From NCBI GenBank assembly GCA_937876495.1, contig CALEGL010000092.1:1-5627 (forward strand): a DNA stretch of 5,627 nucleotides. The letters run 5' to 3'. Source of the DNA: an uncultured Bifidobacterium sp. (GTDB lineage Bacteria > Actinomycetota > Actinomycetes > Actinomycetales > Bifidobacteriaceae). Made by a program: the position numbers and the translations under genes. Numbering within the stretch: position 1 is the stretch's first letter; every line of letters starts with the position of its first letter. This document shows, piece by piece, positions 1-5,627 of the stretch. Below the pieces are notes generated by a model. It was not told where the DNA came from and ran no database searches. It saw only the letters and a list, made by a program, of their open reading frames with translations.

Positions 1-1
1 G

Positions 2-301
2 GGGCGCGGCGGCGCCGCGGCGCCGGCGCTGGCCGTGGTGGCGGGGCGCGGGCGGCCCCCCGGCCCTCCCCACGGTGGCCGGCCGACCCCGGGGCGAGGG
101 CATCCCGGGGTCACGGCGCAGCATGCCACGGCCACCTGCTGTCGCGGAGGCATCGAGAAATGGCATGGCAGCCCGCGCGGACGGACCCTCACCGAGGAGG
201 AGCTCGACAGGCTGTGCGCGCTGGTCAGGGCCTGGATTGACCGTGACTGCAGGGGGCGTCCGGATCCGGGTCTTGCCGTGGAGGCGGACCCGCTGTTCTG
301 A
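2..301 (+). CDS. DUF4186 family protein, C-terminal part (5' end outside window)
   Basis: The reading frame is open from the window edge to the TGA at 299-301, giving about 99 residues. The segment from about base 83 to 250 carries the core that I recall for the DUF4186 family: a TP-RGHP stretch, then AQHATATCCRG (bases 122-148), then EKWHGSPRGR and LTEEEL. The double cysteine is at 137-142. The family is a small uncharacterised bacterial protein of roughly 100-130 residues, so perhaps a quarter or more is missing to the left. A GTG at 35 could be read as a start, but the match to the family seems to extend upstream, so I treat the gene as truncated by the window. Family members I remember have Cys shortly after the double Cys (CCRGC), whereas this one reads CCRGG. 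The tail after WIDRD is rich in Arg, Pro and Gly and looks unconserved. No biochemical function can be assigned. It converges with the ECF transporter gene. Confidence 0.75.
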   Translation, partial: GRGGAAAPALAVVAGRGRPPGPPHGGRPTPGRGHPGVTAQHATATCCRGGIEKWHGSPRGRTLTEEELDRLCALVRAWIDRDCRGRPDPGLAVEADPLF

Positions 302-326
302 GTCCGCGGCTCTCAGTCCGCGGCGC

Positions 327-379
327 GCCCATCGAGCCCGGTCGTGTCCCCGCGTCCGGACCATCCATGTCCGATGGGC
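327..379. terminator. Inverted repeat between convergent genes, possible terminator
   Basis: GCCCATCG at 327-334 is the exact reverse complement of CGATGGGC at 372-379, with a 37-base loop that is itself GC-rich. It sits between the stop of the DUF4186 gene (301, plus strand) and the stop of the ECF fusion gene (411, minus strand), where a shared terminator is expected. There is no T-run on either strand, and the loop is long, so it is a weak candidate. A small direct repeat (AGTCCGCGG at 301-309 and 315-323) precedes it. Confidence 0.3.
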
Positions 380-410
380 ATACAGGGGTCGTCATCCGGC
401 GGCCGCGGTC

Positions 411-2837
411 CTATCCGAGAAGCGCCAGAGCCATGAGATAGGCGATGGTCGCCGCCACGACGATGCCGTCCCTGGCCCTGAGACGCAGGACCCTCCATCG
501 CGTGCGGGTGGCGCCGGCCTCATAGCAGCGGGCGTCGAGCGCGAGGCCCACCTCGTCGGCATGGCGCAGAGTGGCGGCGAACACGGGGATGACGATGGCC
601 GTCAGCGCGCGGATGCGCTTCAGCGGCGAGCCGTGGGCCACCGCTCCGCCCCGGGCGGCTTGGGCGTCGATGAGGGTGCGCGATTCGCGCCCCAGCGTCG
701 GCAGGAATCGCAGGGCCAGCCCCAGCACCAGAGACAGCTCGTCGGTGTGCAGGCCCAGCCGGCGCAGGGGGGAGAGCAGGGACGCGAATCCGTCCGTGAG
801 CTGGGTCGGCGTCGTCGACAGCAGCACCAGTGCCCCCATGACGATGACCAGGGCGAAACGGGAGGAGTACAGCCCGGCGATGCGCAGACCCTCGTCCGTG
901 ACGGATATGATTCCCCATCGCGCCACGGGATGTCCGTCGCGGACGACCAGCATGTTGAACAGACCCATGACGACGACCAGAGCTATCAGCCCCCGCACCG
1001 ACCTCAGCAGAGGGCCGGCGGCGACTCCCGACAGCAGGGCCATGACGCCGGTCATCGTCACGGCGAGAAGAAGCTGGGGGGTCGTGCCGATGGCGAAGGC
1101 CGAGAACATCAGAGCCAGCGAGCACGCCAGCGTCACCCGGGGATCGAGGGAGCCCAGCAGCCTCGGTCTCCGGGTGATCCCGCGGTGCGGCTCGCGTCCG
1201 GAGCCGTTCCTCCTTTCGTCGCCGTCGTCCGCGCCGTCGTCGTTCTCATATCCGCCATCGCGCCCGGAGAACAGCCTCGCATCCCGGTCGGGAAGACGGA
1301 GGACGTCATCGGCGGAGGCGATGAGATCCGCATCATGGGTGACGATAAGCACCGTGATGCCTCCGTCCCTCAGGCCGTCGAGCAGCCGGACGACCCGTCC
1401 GCGCGCCTCGGCGTCGAGGCCGGTCGTCGGTTCGTCGAGGACGAGCAGCCGGGGACGGCAGGCGATGACCCCGGCTATGGCGACGAGCCGTCTCTGTCCT
1501 CCGGACAGGGCGAAGGGGGAGCGGGCGGCGAGCGGAAGGATCCCCAGAAGCCCCAGCGCCTCCTCGGCGCGTCGCCGGGCCTCCTGCACGTCCAGCCCCT
1601 GGTTGCGCGGCCCGAAGACGACGTCCTCGAGCACGGTGGGGGCGAAGAGCTGACGTTCGGGATGCTGCATGACGTATCCCACGCCATGGTCGAAAAGCCG
1701 CGTCCGTCGTCCACGTCGGGAGGACAGGTCCACGCCGGCCACCTCGAGTCTGCCCGACGTGGCCGGCAGAAGCCCGCAGACCAGCCTTGCCAGAGTCGAC
1801 TTCCCCGATCCGTTGGATCCCGTCACCGCCACGCGACGACCGGGCCGGACGTCGACGTCCACGTCATCCAGCACCAGCCGTCCGGTGTCGGGGTAGCGCA
1901 GCGTCAGATGCTCGGCCCGTATGACCGGGGGTGCCTCCGACGCCGGCGCGCCGGAGGCACCGGTATGCTGATGGGGGAGCGGTCCGCCGTGATGGCGTGG
2001 CGTCGTGGACGGGGATCCCGCGCTCGCGTGCGGGGGGTCACCGCGTTCGGTGCCGCCATGACCGTCGTCGACAAGCCCGGCGATGACGCGTGTGGACTCC
2101 GGGGTTGCGATGCCGGATCCTTGCGAGAGGACGACGTCCTGCACGATGAGTCCGTGCTCCAGACGGATGATGCGGTCCGCGTTCGACGCCTCGTCCCGGC
2201 GATGCGTCACATGGACGATCGTCACCCCCCGGCACTGCATCCCGTCGAGGATCCGCATCACCGCGTCCCGGGCGTCGGCGTCGAGCATGGCGGTGGGTTC
2301 GTCCAGCACCACCATGCTCGGGGACATGGCCAGCGTCCCGGCGATGGCGACGCGCTGCTGCTGTCCGCCGCTCATCCGCGTGGGATCCGAACGCCCGCTG
2401 GAGGATAATCCGACGCGGTCGAGCGAGACGTCCACCCTCCGGCCGATCTCTGCGCGGTCCAGCGCCAGGTTCTCGGGTCCGAAGGCCACATCGTCCTCGA
2501 CGACCGTGGTGATGATCTGGTCCTCGGGATTCTGGAAAACGGCCCCGATGCCTCGCCGGGCCCGTCGATACAGGGCCGGGTGCGGGCCGTCGGCGTCGTG
2601 GACCCCTAGGCCGAGCAGTTCGACGCGGCCTGAGTCCGGCGCGGCCAGCCCGGCAAGAACACGCGCCAGCGTCGACTTCCCCGAGCCGTTGGGGCCGACC
2701 AGGCATAGGCGCTGCCCGCGCGGAACGTCGAGATCGACGCCGGCGAGCGCCCAGCTGCGTCCGGCGTCGTAACTCAGGCGCACGCCGCGCAGCCGCGCGG
2801 CCCATCCCCGGGAGGAGGCCGCGACGGCTCCGTCCAT
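411..2837 (-). CDS. ECF transporter energy-coupling module, fused EcfA1-EcfA2-EcfT
   Basis: This 808-residue protein joins three parts of an energy-coupling factor transporter, which hydrolyses ATP to drive vitamin uptake by an S component. ATPase 1 (about 10-235): Walker A GPNGSGKST at 48-56, Q-loop Gln102, signature MSGGQ 155-159, Walker B with Glu180, switch His212; its FQNPEDQI segment is EcfA1-like. ATPase 2 (about 305-520): Walker A GSNGSGKST 340-348, Q-loop Gln391, LSGGQ 444-448, Glu469, His501; its QLF-TVLEDVVFGP segment is EcfA2-like. The EcfT part (about 560-808) starts with LDPR, has about five or six membrane segments, and keeps both arginine coupling motifs (ARG 728-730, ARC 769-771). 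All ATPase catalytic residues are present. Linkers rich in His/Pro/Gly (238-302) and Asp/Gly/Arg (524-558) separate the parts. The start is uncertain: I prefer ATG at 2837, 22 bases after ribU; an in-frame TTG at 2873 would add 12 residues and overlap ribU. Neither has a good ribosome binding site, suggesting translational coupling. Co-transcription with ribU implies riboflavin transport; sharing with other S components is possible. Confidence 0.93.
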   Translation of the reverse strand: MDGAVAASSRGWAARLRGVRLSYDAGRSWALAGVDLDVPRGQRLCLVGPNGSGKSTLARVLAGLAAPDSGRVELLGLGVHDADGPHPALYRRARRGIGAVFQNPEDQIITTVVEDDVAFGPENLALDRAEIGRRVDVSLDRVGLSSSGRSDPTRMSGGQQQRVAIAGTLAMSPSMVVLDEPTAMLDADARDAVMRILDGMQCRGVTIVHVTHRRDEASNADRIIRLEHGLIVQDVVLSQGSGIATPESTRVIAGLVDDGHGGTERGDPPHASAGSPSTTPRHHGGPLPHQHTGASGAPASEAPPVIRAEHLTLRYPDTGRLVLDDVDVDVRPGRRVAVTGSNGSGKSTLARLVCGLLPATSGRLEVAGVDLSSRRGRRTRLFDHGVGYVMQHPERQLFAPTVLEDVVFGPRNQGLDVQEARRRAEEALGLLGILPLAARSPFALSGGQRRLVAIAGVIACRPRLLVLDEPTTGLDAEARGRVVRLLDGLRDGGITVLIVTHDADLIASADDVLRLPDRDARLFSGRDGGYENDDGADDGDERRNGSGREPHRGITRRPRLLGSLDPRVTLACSLALMFSAFAIGTTPQLLLAVTMTGVMALLSGVAAGPLLRSVRGLIALVVVMGLFNMLVVRDGHPVARWGIISVTDEGLRIAGLYSSRFALVIVMGALVLLSTTPTQLTDGFASLLSPLRRLGLHTDELSLVLGLALRFLPTLGRESRTLIDAQAARGGAVAHGSPLKRIRALTAIVIPVFAATLRHADEVGLALDARCYEAGATRTRWRVLRLRARDGIVVAATIAYLMALALLG

Positions 2838-2859
2838 CCGCGACGGGGCCGGTCGAGCC

Positions 2860-3609
2860 TCAGCGGCTGACAAGATTCGACACCGGTTTGTACACGAGGA
2901 ACGTGACCACGCCGTGGATCGCGAATTTCGCGACGTTGAAGGGAAGCAGCGCCGGAAGGATGAGCGCGGCGACCTGCGCGACTGTCATATGGGCGTAGAA
3001 GGGAGTGACGATGAGGTTGCCCCCGATGGCCACAGCCAGGGCCACCAGCGATCCCACGACCAGGGCGAGGACCGCGCCGGGGCGCGTGTGGCGGCGGCCG
3101 TACACGGCAGCCGCCGTCACGCTGAGGGCCACCGCCACCGCCACCGCCATCAGCGTGCCCCATGGATCCATGAACAGGTGGGGGAGGAAGCCGAGGACGC
3201 TGACGATGGCCGCAGCCGCGGGGCCGAAGATGAACCCGGCGATGAGGCAGACGATGCCCGAAGGGTCGTACTTGAGCCAGGCGATTCCCGGGATGAGCGG
3301 GAACTCGAGGAAGCTCAGCGCCATGGCGAGCGCCACAAACAGGGCATATATGGCGATGTTCCTCGTGGACCAGCCGCCCGAGTCGGCGACGCCGGGGCCG
3401 TGCCCTCCCGAGGCATCGGGCCTGGGAATCCGGGGCGCATCCGTCGAATGGCTGCTGGAATGGCCGGATGTCGCCGCATCGGTTGTTTCGGTCATCATGC
3501 CGTTCGGCGCGACATCCGGAACCTGATCCGGTTCCGAGACGCCATCGGTGGAGACCTGGTCCGTTAGGGTGCCGCCGGCGTCGACGCCGGCATGGTTCGA
3601 TATGCTCAT
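2860..3609 (-). CDS. ribU: ECF transporter S component, riboflavin-specific RibU
   Basis: This 249-residue membrane protein is the substrate-binding (S) component that captures riboflavin for an ECF transporter. The assignment rests on sequence and context. From about residue 80 it has six hydrophobic segments, and it carries RibU-like landmarks: LEFPLIP (101-107), LKYDPSG (112-118) with IAGFIFGP (123-130) following, N-LIVTPFY (198-205) and PFNVAKFAIHG (223-233). An FMN riboswitch sits immediately upstream, which independently supports riboflavin as substrate. The ATG at 3609 is favoured because GAGG (3615-3618) lies 5 bases before it; the adjacent ATG pair at codons 38-39 has no such site, and the frame continues upstream only through the riboswitch. 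Residues 1-80 are hydrophilic, rich in Ser, Thr, Asp, Gly and Pro, with no signal peptide; typical RibU proteins are around 190-200 residues and lack this extension. The energy-coupling fusion follows directly downstream in the same operon. Confidence 0.9.
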   Translation of the reverse strand: MSISNHAGVDAGGTLTDQVSTDGVSEPDQVPDVAPNGMMTETTDAATSGHSSSHSTDAPRIPRPDASGGHGPGVADSGGWSTRNIAIYALFVALAMALSFLEFPLIPGIAWLKYDPSGIVCLIAGFIFGPAAAAIVSVLGFLPHLFMDPWGTLMAVAVAVALSVTAAAVYGRRHTRPGAVLALVVGSLVALAVAIGGNLIVTPFYAHMTVAQVAALILPALLPFNVAKFAIHGVVTFLVYKPVSNLVSR

Positions 3610-3614
3610 ACGAG

Positions 3615-3618
3615 CCTC
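3615..3618 (-). promoter_or_regulatory. ribU ribosome binding site directly after riboswitch
   Basis: GAGG lies 5 bases before the ribU ATG and immediately follows the 3' strand of riboswitch helix P1 (3619-3623). It decides the ribU start and is probably the target of riboswitch control. The surrounding 11 bases (3610-3620, ACGAGGCTCGT on the minus strand) are an imperfect-loop palindrome that could form a 4-bp hairpin with this site in or beside the loop. Confidence 0.65.
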
Positions 3619-3759
3619 GTTTCTTTCATCCGGACTGTGACCGTTGGCCCCGGAATCGCACCGGATCGGCCGCCCTGGGGCGGGTCGCGGGCTCCGCATG
3701 ACGCCGGTTGTCTCCCGGCATGCGCTACCGCCAGTAAGGAATTTCACCTTCCCTGAAAC
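3619..3759 (-). ncRNA. FMN riboswitch (RFN element)
   Basis: On the minus strand this segment has the conserved RFN blocks in order: GGTGAAATTCC (3738-3748), TGGCGGTA, a variable stem-loop (CGCATGCCGG pairing with CCGG and CATGCG), AGCCCGCGAC, a short GC hairpin (CCGCCC/GGGCGG), GATCCGGTGCGATTCCGG, CAACGGT and AGTCCGGATG (3627-3636). Outer helix P1 is GTTTC (3755-3759) with GAAAC (3619-3623). The element binds FMN and normally lowers expression of riboflavin synthesis or uptake genes when FMN is plentiful. Only 9 bases separate its end from the ribU ATG, and these include the ribosome binding site. There is therefore no room for a separate terminator, so control of translation is the likely mode (inference). 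Small departures from the usual consensus are GTGCGATTCC in the second GTG block and CAACGGT in place of CGACGGT. Confidence 0.93.
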
Positions 3760-3770
3760 TTGCAGACCCA

Positions 3771-3800
3771 TGTATACACCGTCCCCGACCCTGGAGGCAA
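3771..3800 (-). promoter_or_regulatory. Probable promoter of the ribU operon
   Basis: On the minus strand a -35-like TTGCCT (3795-3800) and a -10-like TATACA (3771-3776) are separated by 18 bases. Each matches the sigma-70 consensus at 4 of 6 positions. Transcription would start near 3764, a few bases before riboswitch helix P1 at 3759, which is the expected position for a riboswitch leader. The TATA stretch is one of very few AT-rich spots in this region. Confidence 0.55.
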
Positions 3801-4002
3801 GGTCGCGTGGCTAAGGGCGCAAGCCGTGGGTGATGCGGGGGTCGGCCCCGCGATCACGCAGGGTCCCGAGGCGAGGGGCGTCGACCGGCCGCCGGATGCG
3901 GGGTTGCGCGTCGGTCGCCTCCTGGCCCTCGAGGATGGTGACGGCGGATTCGGGGTCGCCGGCGGTCCGACCCGCCGGTCCGGTCGGTGAGACAATGGGG
4001 CC
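3801..4002. other. Divergent intergenic region, no convincing gene
   Basis: Together with 3760-3800 this is a gap of about 240 bases between the riboswitch and the glycosyltransferase. It is strongly GC-rich. A stretch on the minus strand from about 4008 down to the TAG at 3811-3813 is open and has G or C at almost every third codon position, but it contains no ATG or GTG start in frame. The opposite strand in register is also open (TTG at 3760 to TGA at 3988-3990), with no good ribosome binding site. Neither resembles a protein I know. It may be an ordinary GC-rich spacer or a gene remnant. Confidence 0.4.
3991..3996 (+). promoter_or_regulatory. Possible -10 element for a leaderless glycosyltransferase mRNA
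   Basis: GACAAT matches TATAAT at 4 of 6 positions and ends 6 bases before the ATG at 4003, so transcription could start at or next to the start codon. Leaderless mRNAs of this type are common in actinobacteria. No convincing -35 element is visible 16-18 bases upstream, so this is only a weak suggestion. Confidence 0.25.
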
Positions 4003-5106
4003 ATGCGCTCATTCACGGACACGTCATCGCCATCCGTCCCCCCGGCGTCCCCCCGCGGTTCCGGGCCGGGCGAATCCGCCGCCTCGACAGGCATCGACGG
4101 ACTCGCCATGGTGGTCGTCACCTATCGCCGGCAGGGGCTTCTGGCCACGCTTTTCGACTCCATCACGAAGCTCGAGGACCCCGCGTGGCGGATCGTGGTC
4201 GTGGACAACGAGGATTCCGCCGAGACGGCCTCCATGGTCCGCGACTTCGCCGCGCGCATCGACTCGCTGTGGGGGCCGGCCGGTCCTGACGCCAGCGGGT
4301 CGCGCGACCGGGTGGTCTATGCCCCGCAGAGCGAGAACAGGGGAGGTGCGGGCGGCTTCTCCGCCGGCGTGGCGAAGGCGTACGAGCTTGGGGCCCGCTG
4401 GTTCTGGGTGATGGACGACGACGTCGCCGTCCTGCCGCAGGCCATCCGGCGGCTGTCGCGGTGGACGCCGAACCACGAGGTGGTCCAGGGGTCCCGATAC
4501 GACTTCGACGGCGGACCCTTCTACTGGCAGTACGACTTCATCGTTCCTCTGGGGATTCCGAACCCCATCGCCCCGGCGGCCTTCGGACCGGCGGGCTACC
4601 GCGTCATGGACACGCTGTGCTTCGAGGGCGGTCTTTTCAGCCGTCGCATCGTCGAGCGCATAGGTCTGCCCGACCCGCGCTTCTTCATCTACTGGGACGA
4701 CACGATCTACGGCTATCTGGCCAGCAAGGTGACCAGCCCCATCGTCGTGGGGGACGTCATCCTGCGTCGCACGCGCGAGATCGGCAACTGGGACATCGCC
4801 GGCGTGCGCCAGCTCAACTCCACCTCGGACATGAACCGCTACCACATCATGCGCAACCGCGGATACATGGCCCGCTACTTCATGGTGCACGGGGACTTCC
4901 GCCCCGCCCTGTTCGCGCTGGGCACCGCGCTGACCGCCGCCAAGGAGATCATCCGGCTCGTGGCCGTCGACAGGTCGCATCTGCGCAGCGGGCTGGAGCG
5001 GGTCTGGCGGGGATGGCGCGATTCGCGCCGCCTGCTCCATGACCCCGACTGGGCGCCGATGCCTCCGCTTGACGATGACGGGTCGCCGTCAGGCGGCGTT
5101 CGGTAG
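4003..5106 (+). CDS. GT2 family glycosyltransferase, galactofuranosyltransferase-like
   Basis: This 367-residue protein probably transfers a sugar from a nucleotide donor onto a growing cell-surface glycan in the cytoplasm; donor and acceptor are unknown. It shows the GT-A fold landmarks of family 2 in order: VVVTYRR (37-43), VVVDNED (65-71), ENRGGAGGF (111-119), and the metal-binding WVMDDD (135-140). FIYWDDTIYG (228-237) and YHIMRNRGY (280-288) follow. The GGAGGF and WDD segments resemble mycobacterial GlfT-type galactofuranosyltransferases. In GlfT2 I recall the second region as WDD-EYG, followed by a metal-binding His; here Ile replaces the Glu and the downstream segment reads ILRRTRE without His, so the chemistry may differ. 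No signal peptide or clear membrane helix is present, and the C-terminus (from about 323) is charged. The ATG at 4003 is preferred because an in-frame stop lies at 3988-3990. A later ATG at 4108 is just before the first strand and would leave too little domain. The ribosome binding site is weak. Residues 1-30 are low-complexity. Confidence 0.88.
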   Translation: MRSFTDTSSPSVPPASPRGSGPGESAASTGIDGLAMVVVTYRRQGLLATLFDSITKLEDPAWRIVVVDNEDSAETASMVRDFAARIDSLWGPAGPDASGSRDRVVYAPQSENRGGAGGFSAGVAKAYELGARWFWVMDDDVAVLPQAIRRLSRWTPNHEVVQGSRYDFDGGPFYWQYDFIVPLGIPNPIAPAAFGPAGYRVMDTLCFEGGLFSRRIVERIGLPDPRFFIYWDDTIYGYLASKVTSPIVVGDVILRRTREIGNWDIAGVRQLNSTSDMNRYHIMRNRGYMARYFMVHGDFRPALFALGTALTAAKEIIRLVAVDRSHLRSGLERVWRGWRDSRRLLHDPDWAPMPPLDDDGSPSGGVR

Positions 5107-5153
5107 CCCCGACGCCCCCGCATGACGGCCGGCGGCTTCTTTCGTCGTCATAT

Positions 5154-5187
5154 CCGACCGGACGTTCGTGTCGTCGTGGCCGGTCGG
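5154..5187. terminator. Hairpin between convergent genes, possible bidirectional terminator
   Basis: CCGACCGG (5154-5161) pairs perfectly with CCGGTCGG (5180-5187) across an 18-base loop. It lies midway between the stop of the glycosyltransferase (5106, plus strand) and the stop of the nitroreductase-like gene (5204, minus strand), the place for a shared terminator. Neither strand has a T-run after the stem, so intrinsic termination would be atypical. Confidence 0.4.
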
Positions 5188-5203
5188 GCGGCAGGCGGAT
5201 GCG

Positions 5204-5584
5204 TCAGTCCCGGTGGTAGATCCCCCCGTCGCCCCAGTCCCATCGTCCGCCGCCGGCGCCGATGCGGAAATGCAGCTTGGCGATGCCGAGATCGAGCACG
5301 GCGAAGGAATCCGCCGCCAGGGGGTCGATGGTGGCGATGGCGGTGCCGTCGCCGGCCTCGTAGCGGAACAGGACAGGCTGCCTGTTGAGCGCGCTGGGGG
5401 CCTTGAGTGCGGCTTCGACGCCGTCGCGGAACCAGGAGGGCGCGGCCTGCCGCTCGTCCTCGCTCATCTCCGGCGTGGTCCGCTCCCAGTTCGTGCCTCC
5501 CCGGTGTTTGCGCTGACGGGCCGCTCGCGCGGCCGAGGGCCTGGTGCGGTAGGGCTCGGTGCCCGGGCCCCGCCTCCTGTTCAC
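5204..5584 (-). CDS. Nitroreductase-like protein (TM1586 type), C-terminal half, probably frameshifted
   Basis: The 126-residue frame ends at 5204 and resembles the C-terminal half of the TM1586-type putative nitroreductases, FMN-dependent oxidoreductases of unknown substrate. Recognisable parts are EPYRTRP (residues 10-16; the family typically has a PHKSKP-like motif here), PSWFRDGVEAALKAPSALNRQP (read as two adjoining blocks, residues 49-58 and 59-70), and VLDLGIAKLHFRIGAG (95-110). The N-terminal flavin-binding half is absent. The GTG at 5584 is the only available start, but it falls inside the domain and is not credible as a true start. In this frame a TAG stands at 5603-5605. In another minus-strand frame, 5575-5627 reads SVAVGVGRGEQE, which looks like the family's VALGYGE-type segment that should come just before. 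I infer a one-base frameshift within or near the G/C run at 5562-5571, and that the gene continues past the window edge. It is either a pseudogene or a sequencing error. Residues 20-45 form an Arg-rich insertion relative to the family as I know it. Confidence 0.7.
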   Translation of the reverse strand: MNRRRGPGTEPYRTRPSAARAARQRKHRGGTNWERTTPEMSEDERQAAPSWFRDGVEAALKAPSALNRQPVLFRYEAGDGTAIATIDPLAADSFAVLDLGIAKLHFRIGAGGGRWDWGDGGIYHRD

Positions 5585-5627
5585 CTCTCCCGACGCCGAC
5601 CGCTACCGAAGCGCGCTCGCATCTCTC

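Noticed and set aside
301..323. Direct repeat AGTCCGCGG twice, 14 bases apart
   Set aside because: Only two short copies in GC-rich sequence; not a repeat array, attachment site or CRISPR.
571..1653. Open frame of 360 codons on the plus strand
   Set aside because: Antisense to the ATPase 2 and EcfT parts of the fusion gene; composition is Ser/Arg/Pro-rich and domain-free.
75..2408. Long open frame of 777 codons on the plus strand
   Set aside because: It lies mostly antisense to the ECF fusion gene, whose Walker, signature and arginine motifs are intact. The antisense product is Arg/Gly/Gln-rich with no recognisable domain; long antisense frames are common in GC-rich DNA.
3610..3771. Upstream extension of ribU to a start at 3771
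   Set aside because: The extra 54 codons would be read through the FMN riboswitch; the ATG at 3609 with its GAGG is the better start.
3785..3880. tRNA-like look (a GTGGCTAAGGGCG stretch followed by GC stems)
   Set aside because: No TTCRA-type T-loop, no acceptor stem pairing and no anticodon arm could be placed on either strand.
3760..3990. Small plus-strand gene starting at TTG 3760
   Set aside because: No ribosome binding site, a Gly/Asp-rich product without a known domain, and overlap with the ribU promoter on the other strand.
4024..5040. Open frame of 338 codons on the minus strand
   Set aside because: Antisense to the glycosyltransferase, which has clear GT2 motifs; the antisense product is Arg/Val/Asp-rich and resembles nothing known.

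Overview
The window is very GC-rich and its real genes use G or C at nearly every third codon position, which points to a high-GC actinobacterium. A riboflavin riboswitch in front of a RibU-type S component, followed by one long gene that fuses two ATPases and a T component, is an arrangement I associate with Bifidobacterium and relatives. The genus is an inference; there is no rRNA or other marker gene here to confirm it.

Layout from left to right. (1) 2-301, plus strand: the C-terminal part of a DUF4186 family protein, cut by the window edge. (2) 302-410: a short gap between converging genes, with an 8-bp inverted repeat. (3) 411-2837, minus strand: a three-domain fusion of the energy-coupling module of an ECF transporter (EcfA1-EcfA2-EcfT). 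(4) 2860-3609, minus strand: the substrate-binding membrane protein RibU with an unusually long hydrophilic N-terminus. (5) 3619-3759, minus strand: an FMN (RFN) riboswitch lying directly against the ribU ribosome binding site, with a plausible promoter just upstream at 3771-3800. (6) 3760-4002: the divergent intergenic region. (7) 4003-5106, plus strand: a GT2 glycosyltransferase resembling galactofuranosyltransferases. (8) 5107-5203: a convergent gap with a perfect 8-bp hairpin stem. (9) 5204-5584, minus strand: the C-terminal half of a TM1586-type nitroreductase-like protein; the reading frame of the preceding part seems to be shifted by one base near 5562-5571, and the N-terminal half lies outside the window.

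Items 3 to 5 form one functional unit: when FMN is scarce the riboswitch should allow translation of RibU, and the fused AAT protein powers riboflavin uptake. The AAT fusion could also serve other S components encoded elsewhere. The glycosyltransferase is transcribed away from this operon and is probably a separate cell-surface polysaccharide function. I found no mobile element, CRISPR array, tRNA or rRNA, and no clearly undescribed system. The most notable points are the compact riboswitch-RBS arrangement, the three-domain fusion, the altered residues in the glycosyltransferase and the possible frameshift at the right edge.
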